From NCBI RefSeq assembly GCF_020320395.1, contig NZ_JAEDAH010000105.1, positions 62,001 through 126,000 of the forward strand: a DNA stretch of 64,000 nucleotides. Reading direction: 5' to 3'. Under the pieces are notes generated by a model. That model did no database searches. It was not told the origin of the DNA and saw only the letters and a list, made by a program, of their open reading frames with translations. Position numbers and translations under genes: made by a program. Source of the stretch: Thalassolituus marinus (lineage in GTDB: Bacteria; Pseudomonadota; Gammaproteobacteria; Pseudomonadales; Oceanobacteraceae). Below are positions 25,269 through 31,733 of the stretch, piece by piece. The stretch's first letter is position 1; every line of letters begins with the position of its first letter.

Positions 25269-25739
25269 TCAAATTAAAATTGCCGCTAGCACCACTATAA
25301 CCAAGAACTGGAAGGCACACACAAAACTAAGAACTCGCAATCGAATCCGCGACCGCAAGTCTTTCATTTTAAGACGGACGACGTGACGGCGTTTTATTTT
25401 CAATATACGAGCCAGGCGTTCCCTTTCCTCATCTAAGCAGGAAGACGCATCCTCTTTCGCTGCTTGGGATTTGATTATTGATTCGACCCTATCAAAAGCT
25501 TCAGAAATCTGATCCTCATGATAAAGCCTTATGCTAAGCAGTAGTTCGTTAACATCCACGGGATAATCGATAGACTGCTGCCGAATTAGAGAATCCCGAG
25601 ACACGGCCTTAGCTTCTGCCAAAAGATCAGAAATCTGAGACAGTGCGCCAGGACTACCCTTCGTCCCTTCCAGGTACAGCCTAACCGTGGTCAGGCCAGA
25701 GAGTATTCGACTAGCGTCATCCAGATCAAACCCCGACAT
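25269..25739 (-). CDS. StbC/TraM-like protein with C-terminal membrane anchor (putative)
   Basis: A 156-residue protein: helical charged region (residues 1-130, with long helices such as LLAEAKAVSRDSLIRQQS and LDEERERLARILKIKRRHVV) and a single C-terminal transmembrane helix (LSFVCAFQFLVIVVLAAILI). No family recognised from sequence alone. It is the third gene of a minus-strand trio behind a DNA-binding-type protein and a ParA-like ATPase, the arrangement of StbA-StbB-StbC of R388 and TraK-TraL-TraM of RK2; the name rests on this context. Confidence 0.5.
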   Translation of the reverse strand: MSGFDLDDASRILSGLTTVRLYLEGTKGSPGALSQISDLLAEAKAVSRDSLIRQQSIDYPVDVNELLLSIRLYHEDQISEAFDRVESIIKSQAAKEDASSCLDEERERLARILKIKRRHVVRLKMKDLRSRIRLRVLSFVCAFQFLVIVVLAAILI

Positions 25740-25741
25740 GG

Positions 25742-26608
25742 CTAGCGACCAACATCCCGCATGATGACATCCAACTGATCGTGCGCAAACTCAACGAGCG
25801 GAGCAAAATCATAGGCTGCAACACTAACAGACCACTGAAGATCATCAAGCAAGGTCACCTTCTCAAACTGCTTTTCATTATGAGCCGCCATAATTTGCTC
25901 GGACAATTCCTCGGTAAGCGAATCTCCGATCTTAGATATTTCGTAAATTGTCTTTCCGAGCGGAGCCAAATTCTCAACGCCATCCATATCATGGACAATA
26001 ACAACTGGCAGCTTCCATTTTTTAGCCAAAGACACAGCTTGCCGGAAGCGACGCACAAGCGAAGGATCATCGATTGACTTAGCTTTTTTCGAGCGAACCC
26101 GGTTCAGAGCAATGAAACATTTCGCCAGAAGCTTATCCCCACCCGGCGAACTAGAAATTTCAGCCAGAGTCTTCTCGGCATTCAGCACACCCATTCTGTT
26201 GTCAGATATCGGAATGCAAACCGCGTCAATAACTGAAGCACGAGCAGCCAATCGCGAAAGCTCTTTGATTACGATGGTCGCAGTTCGATTACCTCCGACA
26301 TCAACAATCAGACCCTCTGCATCAAGCGGTATTGCATCAGCAACTGATCGCGCGTACTCATCCGGATCACTTCCCAAAACCACTTGGCTAGCCTTGATAG
26401 CAGATCGATCAGCACCAGACAGCCAGGAAGAATCCAAGTTCTCATCATCAAGCTCCACAATCTTCGCAACACCAAAGCGTGCAAGGTTATAAGTGGCAAG
26501 AATCTGCTGCGATATAAGACTTTTTCCTGTCCCGCCTTTAGTGCTCAGTACAAGAATGTTGGGTGCCCGACGAATCTCAGGCTGTTTGTTTTTAGATGAC
26601 ATGTTCAT
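25742..26608 (-). CDS. ParA/StbB/TraL-like ATPase
   Basis: A 288-residue P-loop ATPase with deviant Walker A LSTKGGTGKSLISQQIL at about 25-41, switch I-like region IVELDDENLDSSWL and Walker B-like GLIVDVGGNRT. Such proteins position plasmid DNA or connect it with the transfer machinery; in R388, StbB balances maintenance against conjugation. It lies between the HTH-type protein and the membrane-anchored protein, overlapping the former by 4 bp. It is distinct from the ParA at 34241 and more diverged from standard partition ATPases. Confidence 0.75.
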   Translation of the reverse strand: MNMSSKNKQPEIRRAPNILVLSTKGGTGKSLISQQILATYNLARFGVAKIVELDDENLDSSWLSGADRSAIKASQVVLGSDPDEYARSVADAIPLDAEGLIVDVGGNRTATIVIKELSRLAARASVIDAVCIPISDNRMGVLNAEKTLAEISSSPGGDKLLAKCFIALNRVRSKKAKSIDDPSLVRRFRQAVSLAKKWKLPVVIVHDMDGVENLAPLGKTIYEISKIGDSLTEELSEQIMAAHNEKQFEKVTLLDDLQWSVSVAAYDFAPLVEFAHDQLDVIMRDVGR

Positions 26609-27060
26609 CCCTCACTCAAATTGTGTGCTAAGTAATCATCAACCATCGAGGTGGTTTCTCGTGGTCTGGTCTTCGTAGTTTTCTTTTTGGGGTTGGAGCG
26701 AGGCTTAGTCGATTTACCAGAGCCTTTAGAGGGGGGACTTGCATGATCCGAACGAGGCGAATCAGGTTTTTTGCCTTCGACGGTTGCTTGTCGTGGGCGG
26801 CTTCCGCAAAACCTATGAGGGTAATTTTTGGCATAGGCCGTAGGAAACTGATCTCGAAGGTATCGAGAAAGAGTGCTCTTGTGAACGTTGATCCCAACTT
26901 CTGCGAGAACCATTACCATCGTGGATAAAGGGACCGCATCCTCAACAAACGCACTTAACTGATCAATCCTCTTATCCAAGAGGTCAGTCTTAGTTTCCTT
27001 AGAAAACCTCCCTTCTAACCGCAACCGCTGGAGAACATCTCCAAGAGTTGAATCGGCCAT
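26605..27060 (-). CDS. StbA/TraK-like DNA-binding protein (putative)
   Basis: A 151-residue protein. The N-terminal half contains a helix-turn-helix-like stretch (LSTMVMVLAEVGINVHKSTL followed by SRYLRDQFP, about 46-74); the C-terminal half is very basic and low complexity (KGSGKSTKPRSNPKKKTTKT), suited to DNA binding. It begins the minus-strand trio, and eight phased TGTTGC repeats lie 75-185 bp upstream of its start, resembling the direct repeats bound by StbA upstream of stbABC in R388. The functional call is by analogy. Confidence 0.55.
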   Translation of the reverse strand: MADSTLGDVLQRLRLEGRFSKETKTDLLDKRIDQLSAFVEDAVPLSTMVMVLAEVGINVHKSTLSRYLRDQFPTAYAKNYPHRFCGSRPRQATVEGKKPDSPRSDHASPPSKGSGKSTKPRSNPKKKTTKTRPRETTSMVDDYLAHNLSEG

Positions 27061-27105
27061 CGTGGTGCCTTCTACATTGATTACGTGGGGTTAATTCCCA
27101 ACACG

Positions 27106-27134
27106 CACACACACTTTATCACATGATGAATGAA
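27106..27134 (+). promoter_or_regulatory. Copy G (weak) of the plasmid-wide motif
   Basis: CACACA (27106-27111), then TTTATCACATGATGAATGAA: close to copy D (TTTATCACTTGAGGTATGAT) with changes in the last half. It lies between the putative stbA gene and its TGTTGC repeats. Confidence 0.35.
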
Positions 27135-27244
27135 TGTTGCACCGGGTGTTGAAAGATACGTCGCCATAGTGTTGCATGCCCGTTGCAAGGAGTGTTGCAG
27201 AGAGTACCTTTAGATGTTGCCTGGTGTTGCAAGTGCTGTTGCTC
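27135..27244. repeat. Eight phased TGTTGC(A) repeats, putative StbA-type binding array
   Basis: TGTTGCA-like units start at 27135, 27147 (TGTTGAA), 27170, 27181 (CGTTGCA), 27193, 27215 (TGTTGCC), 27225 and 27238 (TGTTGCT). Distances are 10-13 or 22-23 bp, so the units recur on one face of the helix. They lie upstream of the StbA-like gene, as the StbA-bound repeats do in R388, and may mark the neighbourhood of an oriT or a partition site. Confidence 0.65.
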
Positions 27245-27597
27245 CGCGCTGTATCTCAAACGCTCAAATCCTCGCCCAACGTGCCGTAAATTCCCCGCAA
27301 AACCGCATCACAAAAGGAAATAGCCGAGTGAAATCCCAAAGGTGGGAAATTACCGGTAAAAACCCGTTAGATAATGAAACTGGTTTCATCCAATGGCGAA
27401 GCAATCCAATGCCGACAAAGGAGGCATTACGGCGCTCAAATCTAGCAGCCGGAGTAACAGGTTTGACTGAGTCGGGCGAGAGACGTATCCTATAGTTGTG
27501 TGATTGAGTTTTGGGGAGAGCCCCGACGGGTACTGCCCAAAGCTTTATCGCCCACCGGTCATCCTTGAGTTTCCTTGTTGAATCTCACTTTATTACC
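27245..27597. other. 353-bp gap with a putative promoter and an inverted repeat
   Basis: No gene is supported here. Two signals: ATGAAAC-TG-GTTTCAT (27374-27389), an operator-like inverted repeat, and TTGACT (27463-27468) with TATCCT (27486-27491), spaced 17 bp, a good sigma70-type promoter that would produce a leader of about 155 bases before the 24-residue peptide gene. Confidence 0.45.
27463..27491 (+). promoter_or_regulatory. Putative promoter of the small-peptide genes
   Basis: TTGACT and TATCCT with an exact 17-bp spacer, plus strand, upstream of leader L3 and the peptide gene at 27656. Consensus match only. Confidence 0.5.
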
Positions 27598-27655
27598 CCA
27601 CCCAAGAGGGCACAGTCCTCTTGGATCTGGTGCCCTCCAGACCGGAGAGCACCTC
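27598..27655 (+). promoter_or_regulatory. Structured leader RNA L3, best example of the family
   Basis: P1 CCAAGAGG (27602-27609) with CCTCTTGG (27617-27624), perfect 8 bp; loop GCAC (27610-27613) pairs with GTGC (27630-27633) to form an H-type pseudoknot; GTGCCCTCC (27630-27638) can instead pair with GGAGAGCAC (27644-27652), which holds the ribosome-binding site of the ATG at 27656. The last two pairings exclude each other. Confidence 0.7.
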
Positions 27656-27730
27656 ATGAGCTTATCTATAACCCAATACGCTTTTGTCATCACTTTGGCA
27701 GAAGTGATCATTATGGCTTTTGCTGTATAA
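27656..27730 (+). CDS. 24-residue membrane peptide
   Basis: A tiny gene: Met-Ser start, Tyr at position 8, then one hydrophobic helix (AFVITLAEVIIMAFAV) with a single glutamate, ending in Val and TAA. GGAGAG stands 6 bases before the ATG and is part of leader L3. The second tiny gene at 27891 encodes a similar peptide (Met-Ser, Tyr8, one Glu in the helix, ending FA plus an aliphatic residue), which argues that both are real. Size and structured leader recall type I toxins, but nothing proves toxicity and no antisense RNA is identified. Confidence 0.6.
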   Translation: MSLSITQYAFVITLAEVIIMAFAV

Positions 27731-27761
27731 CCTCCGCGCATCTGCAAAGAAGCGCCCTCAG

Positions 27762-27890
27762 TGTCGGATTGCCCTTCTTACACTGATAACTAACAGCCCG
27801 TCTCCTTGGAGTCGGGTTGTCCCCTAAGCTTGCTTGACCTTTCTCTTTGTAAGCTGGCTTAGGGGGCAATCCGACAAAGAGGAAATTAAG
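27762..27890 (+). promoter_or_regulatory. Large switch-like leader before the 27-residue peptide gene
   Basis: GTCGGGTTGTCCCCTAAGC (27811-27829) pairs with GCTTAGGGGGCAATCCGAC (27857-27875) in a long stem with few wobble pairs. A second upstream strand, TGTCGGATTGCCC (27762-27774), is perfectly complementary to GGGCAATCCGACA (27864-27876) and so competes for the same 3' strand. AAGAGGA, the ribosome-binding site, follows directly. Confidence 0.6.
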
Positions 27891-27974
27891 ATGAGCTACG
27901 TTGTAAGAAATTACACTACGCATTTGATGCTGATTGTAGTTGGCGAGCTGATTGTCTTCTCGTTCGCTATATGA
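27891..27974 (+). CDS. 27-residue membrane peptide, related to the one at 27656
   Basis: Starts Met-Ser-Tyr, contains Tyr8, then a hydrophobic helix (LMLIVVGELIVFSFAI) with one Glu near its centre. AAGAGGA lies 7 bases before the ATG. A terminator follows 6 bp after the stop. It resembles its upstream neighbour in start, length, Tyr8, glutamate and C-terminus, so the pair looks like a duplication. A membrane-active peptide is the natural reading; type I toxin-like or an accessory subunit of a membrane protein are both possible. Confidence 0.6.
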   Translation: MSYVVRNYTTHLMLIVVGELIVFSFAI

Positions 27975-27980
27975 AGTATC

Positions 27981-28010
27981 AACAGGCCTCGCAAGAGGCC
28001 TGTTTTATTT
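27981..28010 (+). terminator. Rho-independent terminator, probably bidirectional
   Basis: AACAGGCCTC-GCAA-GAGGCCTGTT followed by TTATTT, a perfect 10-bp stem between the small-peptide gene and the converging ParB-like gene. Confidence 0.9.
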
Positions 28011-28024
28011 CCAGCCTCTGAAAA

Positions 28025-28915
28025 TCACTTCTTCGTCCGTGGCGTCATAAGCTTACTGAGCAAACGATCCACCTGCCCTAAATTCTCAATGACAAATTCC
28101 ACCTTCCCGTTCTGCGACTCACTCTTCGACGTCCCGGCAATAAGCTCCAGCAGCCTCTCAATCTCCCCTACCGTCCCAAATTTAAAGCGCAGCGTCCCTT
28201 GCGTCATGGTTTGATCTGACGGATCGAATTCCATCAGAACACCGGACCGCTCGGTCACTATTCTCTCCAGCCTTTTAACATCCGGAGATTTATCCACCAC
28301 GCCCTTCTGTTTCGCGGCCCTCTTAGGGTGTGCAGCTTCATATAACTGCTTATAAGACCAGCCAAGGCGGAAGCACGAATTACATAAGCGAATTTGCTCA
28401 AGCCGATCTAAAGCCGCCAAGGTTCTGGCTTGAGCTCCGCTTATTTTCCCGAGCTTAAGATAGAGCATCACATTGGGGTCGAGATTATTAAGGCGTAAAA
28501 GATTGGTGATCACCGGGCGCGACTTCCCTGCCATGCGGGCTATCTGAATGTCTGGCAAATTAAACCACTCCTTAACCTCCCGAAGAGCATCGGCATGGTG
28601 CCCAGCGGTAGCCCCAGGCCAATCCATGATCGTGCTCACGAGTACGCTTGCAGCCTCCTCCTTGTAGAGAATTCTGACCTTGATATTCCCGCCCTGGTAC
28701 GCAGTAAAGAAAGCGTCAACCTCTCGTGGGGGTGTCAGGAGGAGCCAGCGCCCCCCTCTGTCACTGCACACACACACCGTATGGGTTACCCCTCCAAGAT
28801 CCCTAACGCGCTCAACCAGATCATCCAAGGCTCTCGGGTCTTTATCGCAGGACTCCATCGCAAATAGCGCAGGGTGCCAGCTGTAGTCCGCTTTCTGTAT
28901 GTCAAATAGTTCCAA
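28025..28915 (-). CDS. ParB-like protein with degenerate CTP-binding motif
   Basis: A 296-residue ParB/Spo0J-related protein. The HTH and following helices are well kept (FNLPDIQIARMAGKSRPVIT, then LLRLNNLDP and LKLGKISGAQARTLAAL, about 117-170). In the N-terminal domain the stretch RWLLLTPPREVDAFFTAY aligns by position with the ParB box I (usually GERRxRA), but the arginine motif is replaced by PPRE, so CTP binding may be lost. The start shown is a TTG right after an in-frame stop; an ATG at 28858 is the only good alternative. A 30-bp perfect palindrome lies 168 bp upstream. Confidence 0.65.
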   Translation of the reverse strand: MELFDIQKADYSWHPALFAMESCDKDPRALDDLVERVRDLGGVTHTVCVCSDRGGRWLLLTPPREVDAFFTAYQGGNIKVRILYKEEAASVLVSTIMDWPGATAGHHADALREVKEWFNLPDIQIARMAGKSRPVITNLLRLNNLDPNVMLYLKLGKISGAQARTLAALDRLEQIRLCNSCFRLGWSYKQLYEAAHPKRAAKQKGVVDKSPDVKRLERIVTERSGVLMEFDPSDQTMTQGTLRFKFGTVGEIERLLELIAGTSKSESQNGKVEFVIENLGQVDRLLSKLMTPRTKK

Positions 28916-29232
28916 TGGCAGATCACTCTAAAATAGCCCCTCATCATGCATGACAGGCCGCACAAAGATCTTGCGAACCCCAGACCACACAAAGCCAGCG
29001 GCCATGCGGGCATCAGGCTCTTAGTAATTCCGATCCATTTAATGCAATAAGGACCGACTTCCTACATTGAGTAATAGAATCATAGAAAGTGTTTCGCGCG
29101 AAACACTTTCTACAGATACCGGACGCTAAATAAATCATGACCGACTAAGCCAGGGCGCAACCATCTGCTTTCACCGGGCTACAACCTCAGCAACCAAGCC
29201 CATTGAAAAGCCAACCATTCAAAGGGGCAGTA
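28916..29232. other. Gap of 317 bp; only the 30-bp palindrome stands out
   Basis: No gene is supported. Apart from the palindrome at 29083-29112, I see no promoter, repeat or hairpin that I would defend. Confidence 0.5.
29083..29112. promoter_or_regulatory. Perfect 30-bp palindrome, candidate parS-like site
   Basis: The half-site TAGAAAGTGTTTCGC is followed by its exact reverse complement. The core GTTTCGCGCGAAAC resembles the design of bacterial parS sites (16-bp palindromes of the GTTnnnnnnnnAAC type). It lies upstream of the ParB-like gene. A binding site for that protein or for a repressor is likely; a terminator is less likely because no T-run follows. Confidence 0.55.
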
Positions 29233-29607
29233 TTAATCCCCACGGATATCCTCAGGGCTGATTGTAAGATCAAGGATCTCATCCCAATCCCCCGGCTCCG
29301 CAAGCTTGCTTATAAATCCCACGCGCATCTCAATAGTCGGCCTTCCGATCCGCATCAGATATGCAGCAGCACCCGCACACATAGCTTCATCGCCCCGCTC
29401 TCGGTAAACACCCTCTGGCGACGACCATGCAGTACCATCCCCATAGTGAACTGTTTTATGGCACCGAAAAGGCGCTGCATCGTTAGAAACCAACGCATCA
29501 GCTATTTGCCGGAGTCTGCCAGGAGCCAGACGGATCGCACTCTCATCGTTTCGGAAAGGGCAATTTGAGCAGTGCCTTTTTAGGCGCAGCGGATTACGCA
29601 TCTCCAT
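29233..29607 (-). CDS. Small cysteine/histidine protein, DUF6283-like (putative)
   Basis: A 124-residue protein with HCSNCPFRND near the N-terminus, then RQIADALVS, FRCHKTVHYGD, and MCAGAAAYLMRIGRP, the spacing of Cys and His seen in a small phage/plasmid family now called DUF6283; I am not certain of the family. The four cysteines and histidine could bind zinc. ATG 29607 is chosen among closely spaced starts. The palindrome TTTTAACATGTTAAAA lies 27 bp upstream and probably regulates it. Confidence 0.55.
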   Translation of the reverse strand: MEMRNPLRLKRHCSNCPFRNDESAIRLAPGRLRQIADALVSNDAAPFRCHKTVHYGDGTAWSSPEGVYRERGDEAMCAGAAAYLMRIGRPTIEMRVGFISKLAEPGDWDEILDLTISPEDIRGD

Positions 29608-29633
29608 TCTCAACACCAAAGATCAAAGGAAGT

Positions 29634-29649
29634 TTTTAACATGTTAAAA
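29634..29649. promoter_or_regulatory. Palindromic operator TTTTAACATGTTAAAA, copy 1
   Basis: A perfect 16-bp palindrome just upstream of the minus-strand gene at 29233-29607. Identical copies occur at 30571, 30719 and 33719. Confidence 0.7.
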
Positions 29650-29732
29650 TCGGGCGCTCAGCAAACCCACAAATCACAGCCCTCGAATAACGGGCGGGTA
29701 AGACCCAGGACCGTCATCCCCAGCACACCACA

Positions 29733-30440
29733 TCACCCAGGGAGGCACTGACGCCCAGTCAGATGATACGGAGCTGTAGGTCGATCCTCTGCCCAGCGAC
29801 GGTCCGGGCATGGCCGGATGAAAGCGGCATGAAGCGACTGATCCAACATCAGGAGAATATGCTCGCGGGTGATAGCACACCCATCGATCGACAACGGTGC
29901 GGAATGCAAAGGCAGCAATAGATCCTGGGCGACAGCCCCGTCATTGTCGTGACTAACCACTCGCACCAAGCCAGTTAGAGATGCTTTACACACCAGAGGC
30001 CTCCGATCAAAGCGTAAGTCATCACCACCAGAATCCGAGCTAACGATTACACGAAGCGGCTGCACCATCGCCTTCTCAGCACCATAAAACACAAGTCGCT
30101 TCCGGAAGATAGTTTCGACCTCTCGTCGATCAGTATCGTTTTGCCAGTACTCATCTTGCGACCAATCGAAATAGTAAGCCTCTGAAGGGATTGCTTCCGG
30201 CAGGCGCTCGCCGTTCAAGCGCACCGGTCCAAGAACATCAATAAGACGAGCAGGTCTTGAGCTAACACCCCGTATGCCATACCCATCCTTCCAGACAAGT
30301 AGCTCCTCAGGCGTTGCGACCTCTCGACGCAACGAATCCCTAACTGCGCCCTGGTCATACTCAGGGTGCGATGCGCATCCGGAAATCAATATCGCCACAG
30401 ACGCAAAGACAGCCAGAATTGGTCCATTCATGATTCTCAT
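29733..30440 (-). CDS. Predicted lipoprotein, unknown family
   Basis: A 235-residue product with a lipoprotein signal (ILAVFASVAILISGCASHP, lipobox LISGC). The mature part includes RLIDVLGPVRLNGERLPEAI, an aromatic stretch (YYFDWSQDEYWQND) and three further cysteines. No family recognised. Two starts are close together (30440 and 30431); the first is listed. A copy of TTTTAACATGTTAAAA lies 130 bp upstream. Confidence 0.6.
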   Translation of the reverse strand: MRIMNGPILAVFASVAILISGCASHPEYDQGAVRDSLRREVATPEELLVWKDGYGIRGVSSRPARLIDVLGPVRLNGERLPEAIPSEAYYFDWSQDEYWQNDTDRREVETIFRKRLVFYGAEKAMVQPLRVIVSSDSGGDDLRFDRRPLVCKASLTGLVRVVSHDNDGAVAQDLLLPLHSAPLSIDGCAITREHILLMLDQSLHAAFIRPCPDRRWAEDRPTAPYHLTGRQCLPG

Positions 30441-30568
30441 CCAAGCCAATCGAATTCTTCAAATTGCCACACTCGCCCGTCCCGTCAAGTTGCGAAGAAG
30501 ACTCACCTTGCGATAACCTATAGGCTGGGAGGCACATTGCATCCTTCATCGACTGAAAGACTGGTCGT

Positions 30569-30588
30569 AATTTTAACATGTTAAAATT
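30569..30588. promoter_or_regulatory. Palindromic operator copy 2 (20-bp perfect form)
   Basis: AATTTTAACATGTTAAAATT is a perfect 20-bp palindrome, the longest of the four copies. Confidence 0.75.
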
Positions 30589-30718
30589 GAGGCCATCGAA
30601 CCAGCAGCAGAAACCACACCAAACGACTGCGCTCCATCCACCTGATTTCGGCAATTGGAATCAGGACACTTGCAGCTCAAAGGGCACCAGCCCTCCTCCA
30701 CCATCGCTCCGCCCTTCT

Positions 30719-30734
30719 TTTTAACATGTTAAAA
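30719..30734. promoter_or_regulatory. Palindromic operator copy 3
   Basis: TTTTAACATGTTAAAA 72 bp upstream of the first gene of the ssb operon. Confidence 0.75.
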
Positions 30735-30806
30735 AAACGCACCTTCGTTGACGCGTTCAAAAAGCATGCTTGGCTAAGTCACACGTTTTATTCGACCGAG
30801 GTAGTA

Positions 30807-31175
30807 ATGAACGAGTTACACGCACTCACTGCGGGTAAGAAGAAATGCATCATCGCAAACAACAAGCTACTGATCACAAATCAGCAGTTGTCAGATGCGG
30901 ACATGGGATGCGCCGAAGATATCCTGCAATCCCTGTACGGCGAAATCCATCACTCCGATGCAGCCGACGCAGCAACGGATACATGGGAACAGTGGATGGC
31001 GAAAATGGTGATTGCAGGACTGATTGATACCAGGGTTGACGGATCAGAATCTCATGAGAAAACGGAAGAAGCTGAAGCAACCGTGAAACTGGAAAGCGCG
31101 ATCCTGTACCTGCAGGTGAGCGATAAAGGACACGTACAAATCAGCATCAAACACCACGTTAAGGAAGCAAGCTGA
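30807..31175 (+). CDS. Hypothetical protein, first gene of the ssb operon
   Basis: A 122-residue acidic, soluble protein (LHALTAGKKKCIIANNKLLI, then SDADMGCAEDILQSLYGE). No family recognised. The ATG at 30807 has GAGG 7 bases upstream. Its stop overlaps the next start (TGATG), so it is translationally coupled to the gene at 31175. Confidence 0.6.
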   Translation: MNELHALTAGKKKCIIANNKLLITNQQLSDADMGCAEDILQSLYGEIHHSDAADAATDTWEQWMAKMVIAGLIDTRVDGSESHEKTEEAEATVKLESAILYLQVSDKGHVQISIKHHVKEAS

Positions 31176-31708
31176 TGGCTGAATCAATCTCAACCGGGAA
31201 AACATTTTCAAAGGCAGATGCAAATGCCGCTGGCTGGAAACTGGATCTGCTGAAGAACTCTGATCCATTTGCATGCCACATGTTTTACTTCATGGATTAC
31301 CGCACAGGACACGAGCGCGTCATTGGCGTACCCATGGAAAGCTTTAACAATGCAAAGCCCATTGCCGAGCCTGCAATCGCGTCCGCTGTACTTTGCGAGC
31401 TTCTGCTTGTCACTGCATCCGGAGCCGCAGACGCTCAGATTGAAGCCAAGCTGGCCCATGCCGCTGTCCATTACGCTAAAGCCACTCGATCCTACGACAT
31501 CTGGACTCGTGGCCAGCCCAAATCAACACGCCTGCATTGCCTGTTCAACGTATACCCAGATAAGCAGAACCCTCGCGGCGCAACTGTTCGCCCTGTGATG
31601 TTCGGCGACATCAGTGCCGTTACCGATTACGAGAAAGTCGTCGGCATGTCTGTACACGTCAAAGAACTGGATGCCAAAAGCGCGTCCTTCGCCCACTGCC
31701 AATTCTGA
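31175..31708 (+). CDS. Hypothetical protein in the ssb operon
   Basis: A 177-residue protein starting inside the stop codon of its neighbour with AAGGA upstream. Regions DYRTGHERVIGVPMESFNNA and PAIASAVLCELLLVTASG look like a folded alpha/beta domain; a second half contains TRLHCLFNVYPDKQNPRG. No family recognised. By position next to a ParB-like gene and ssb it may belong to plasmid DNA processing or maintenance. Confidence 0.6.
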   Translation: MAESISTGKTFSKADANAAGWKLDLLKNSDPFACHMFYFMDYRTGHERVIGVPMESFNNAKPIAEPAIASAVLCELLLVTASGAADAQIEAKLAHAAVHYAKATRSYDIWTRGQPKSTRLHCLFNVYPDKQNPRGATVRPVMFGDISAVTDYEKVVGMSVHVKELDAKSASFAHCQF

Positions 31709-31733
31709 AATAACGCACATCGGAGATAACGCC

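Larger units (their letters stand above)
30441..30806. other. Control region between the divergent lipoprotein and ssb operons
   Basis: 366 bp without a supported gene. It holds two copies of TTTTAACATGTTAAAA (30571 and 30719), 148 bp apart, suggesting cooperative binding or looping between the two divergent transcription units. A frame from 30726 joins the gene at 30807 but its ATG lies inside the operator and has no ribosome-binding site. Confidence 0.6.
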
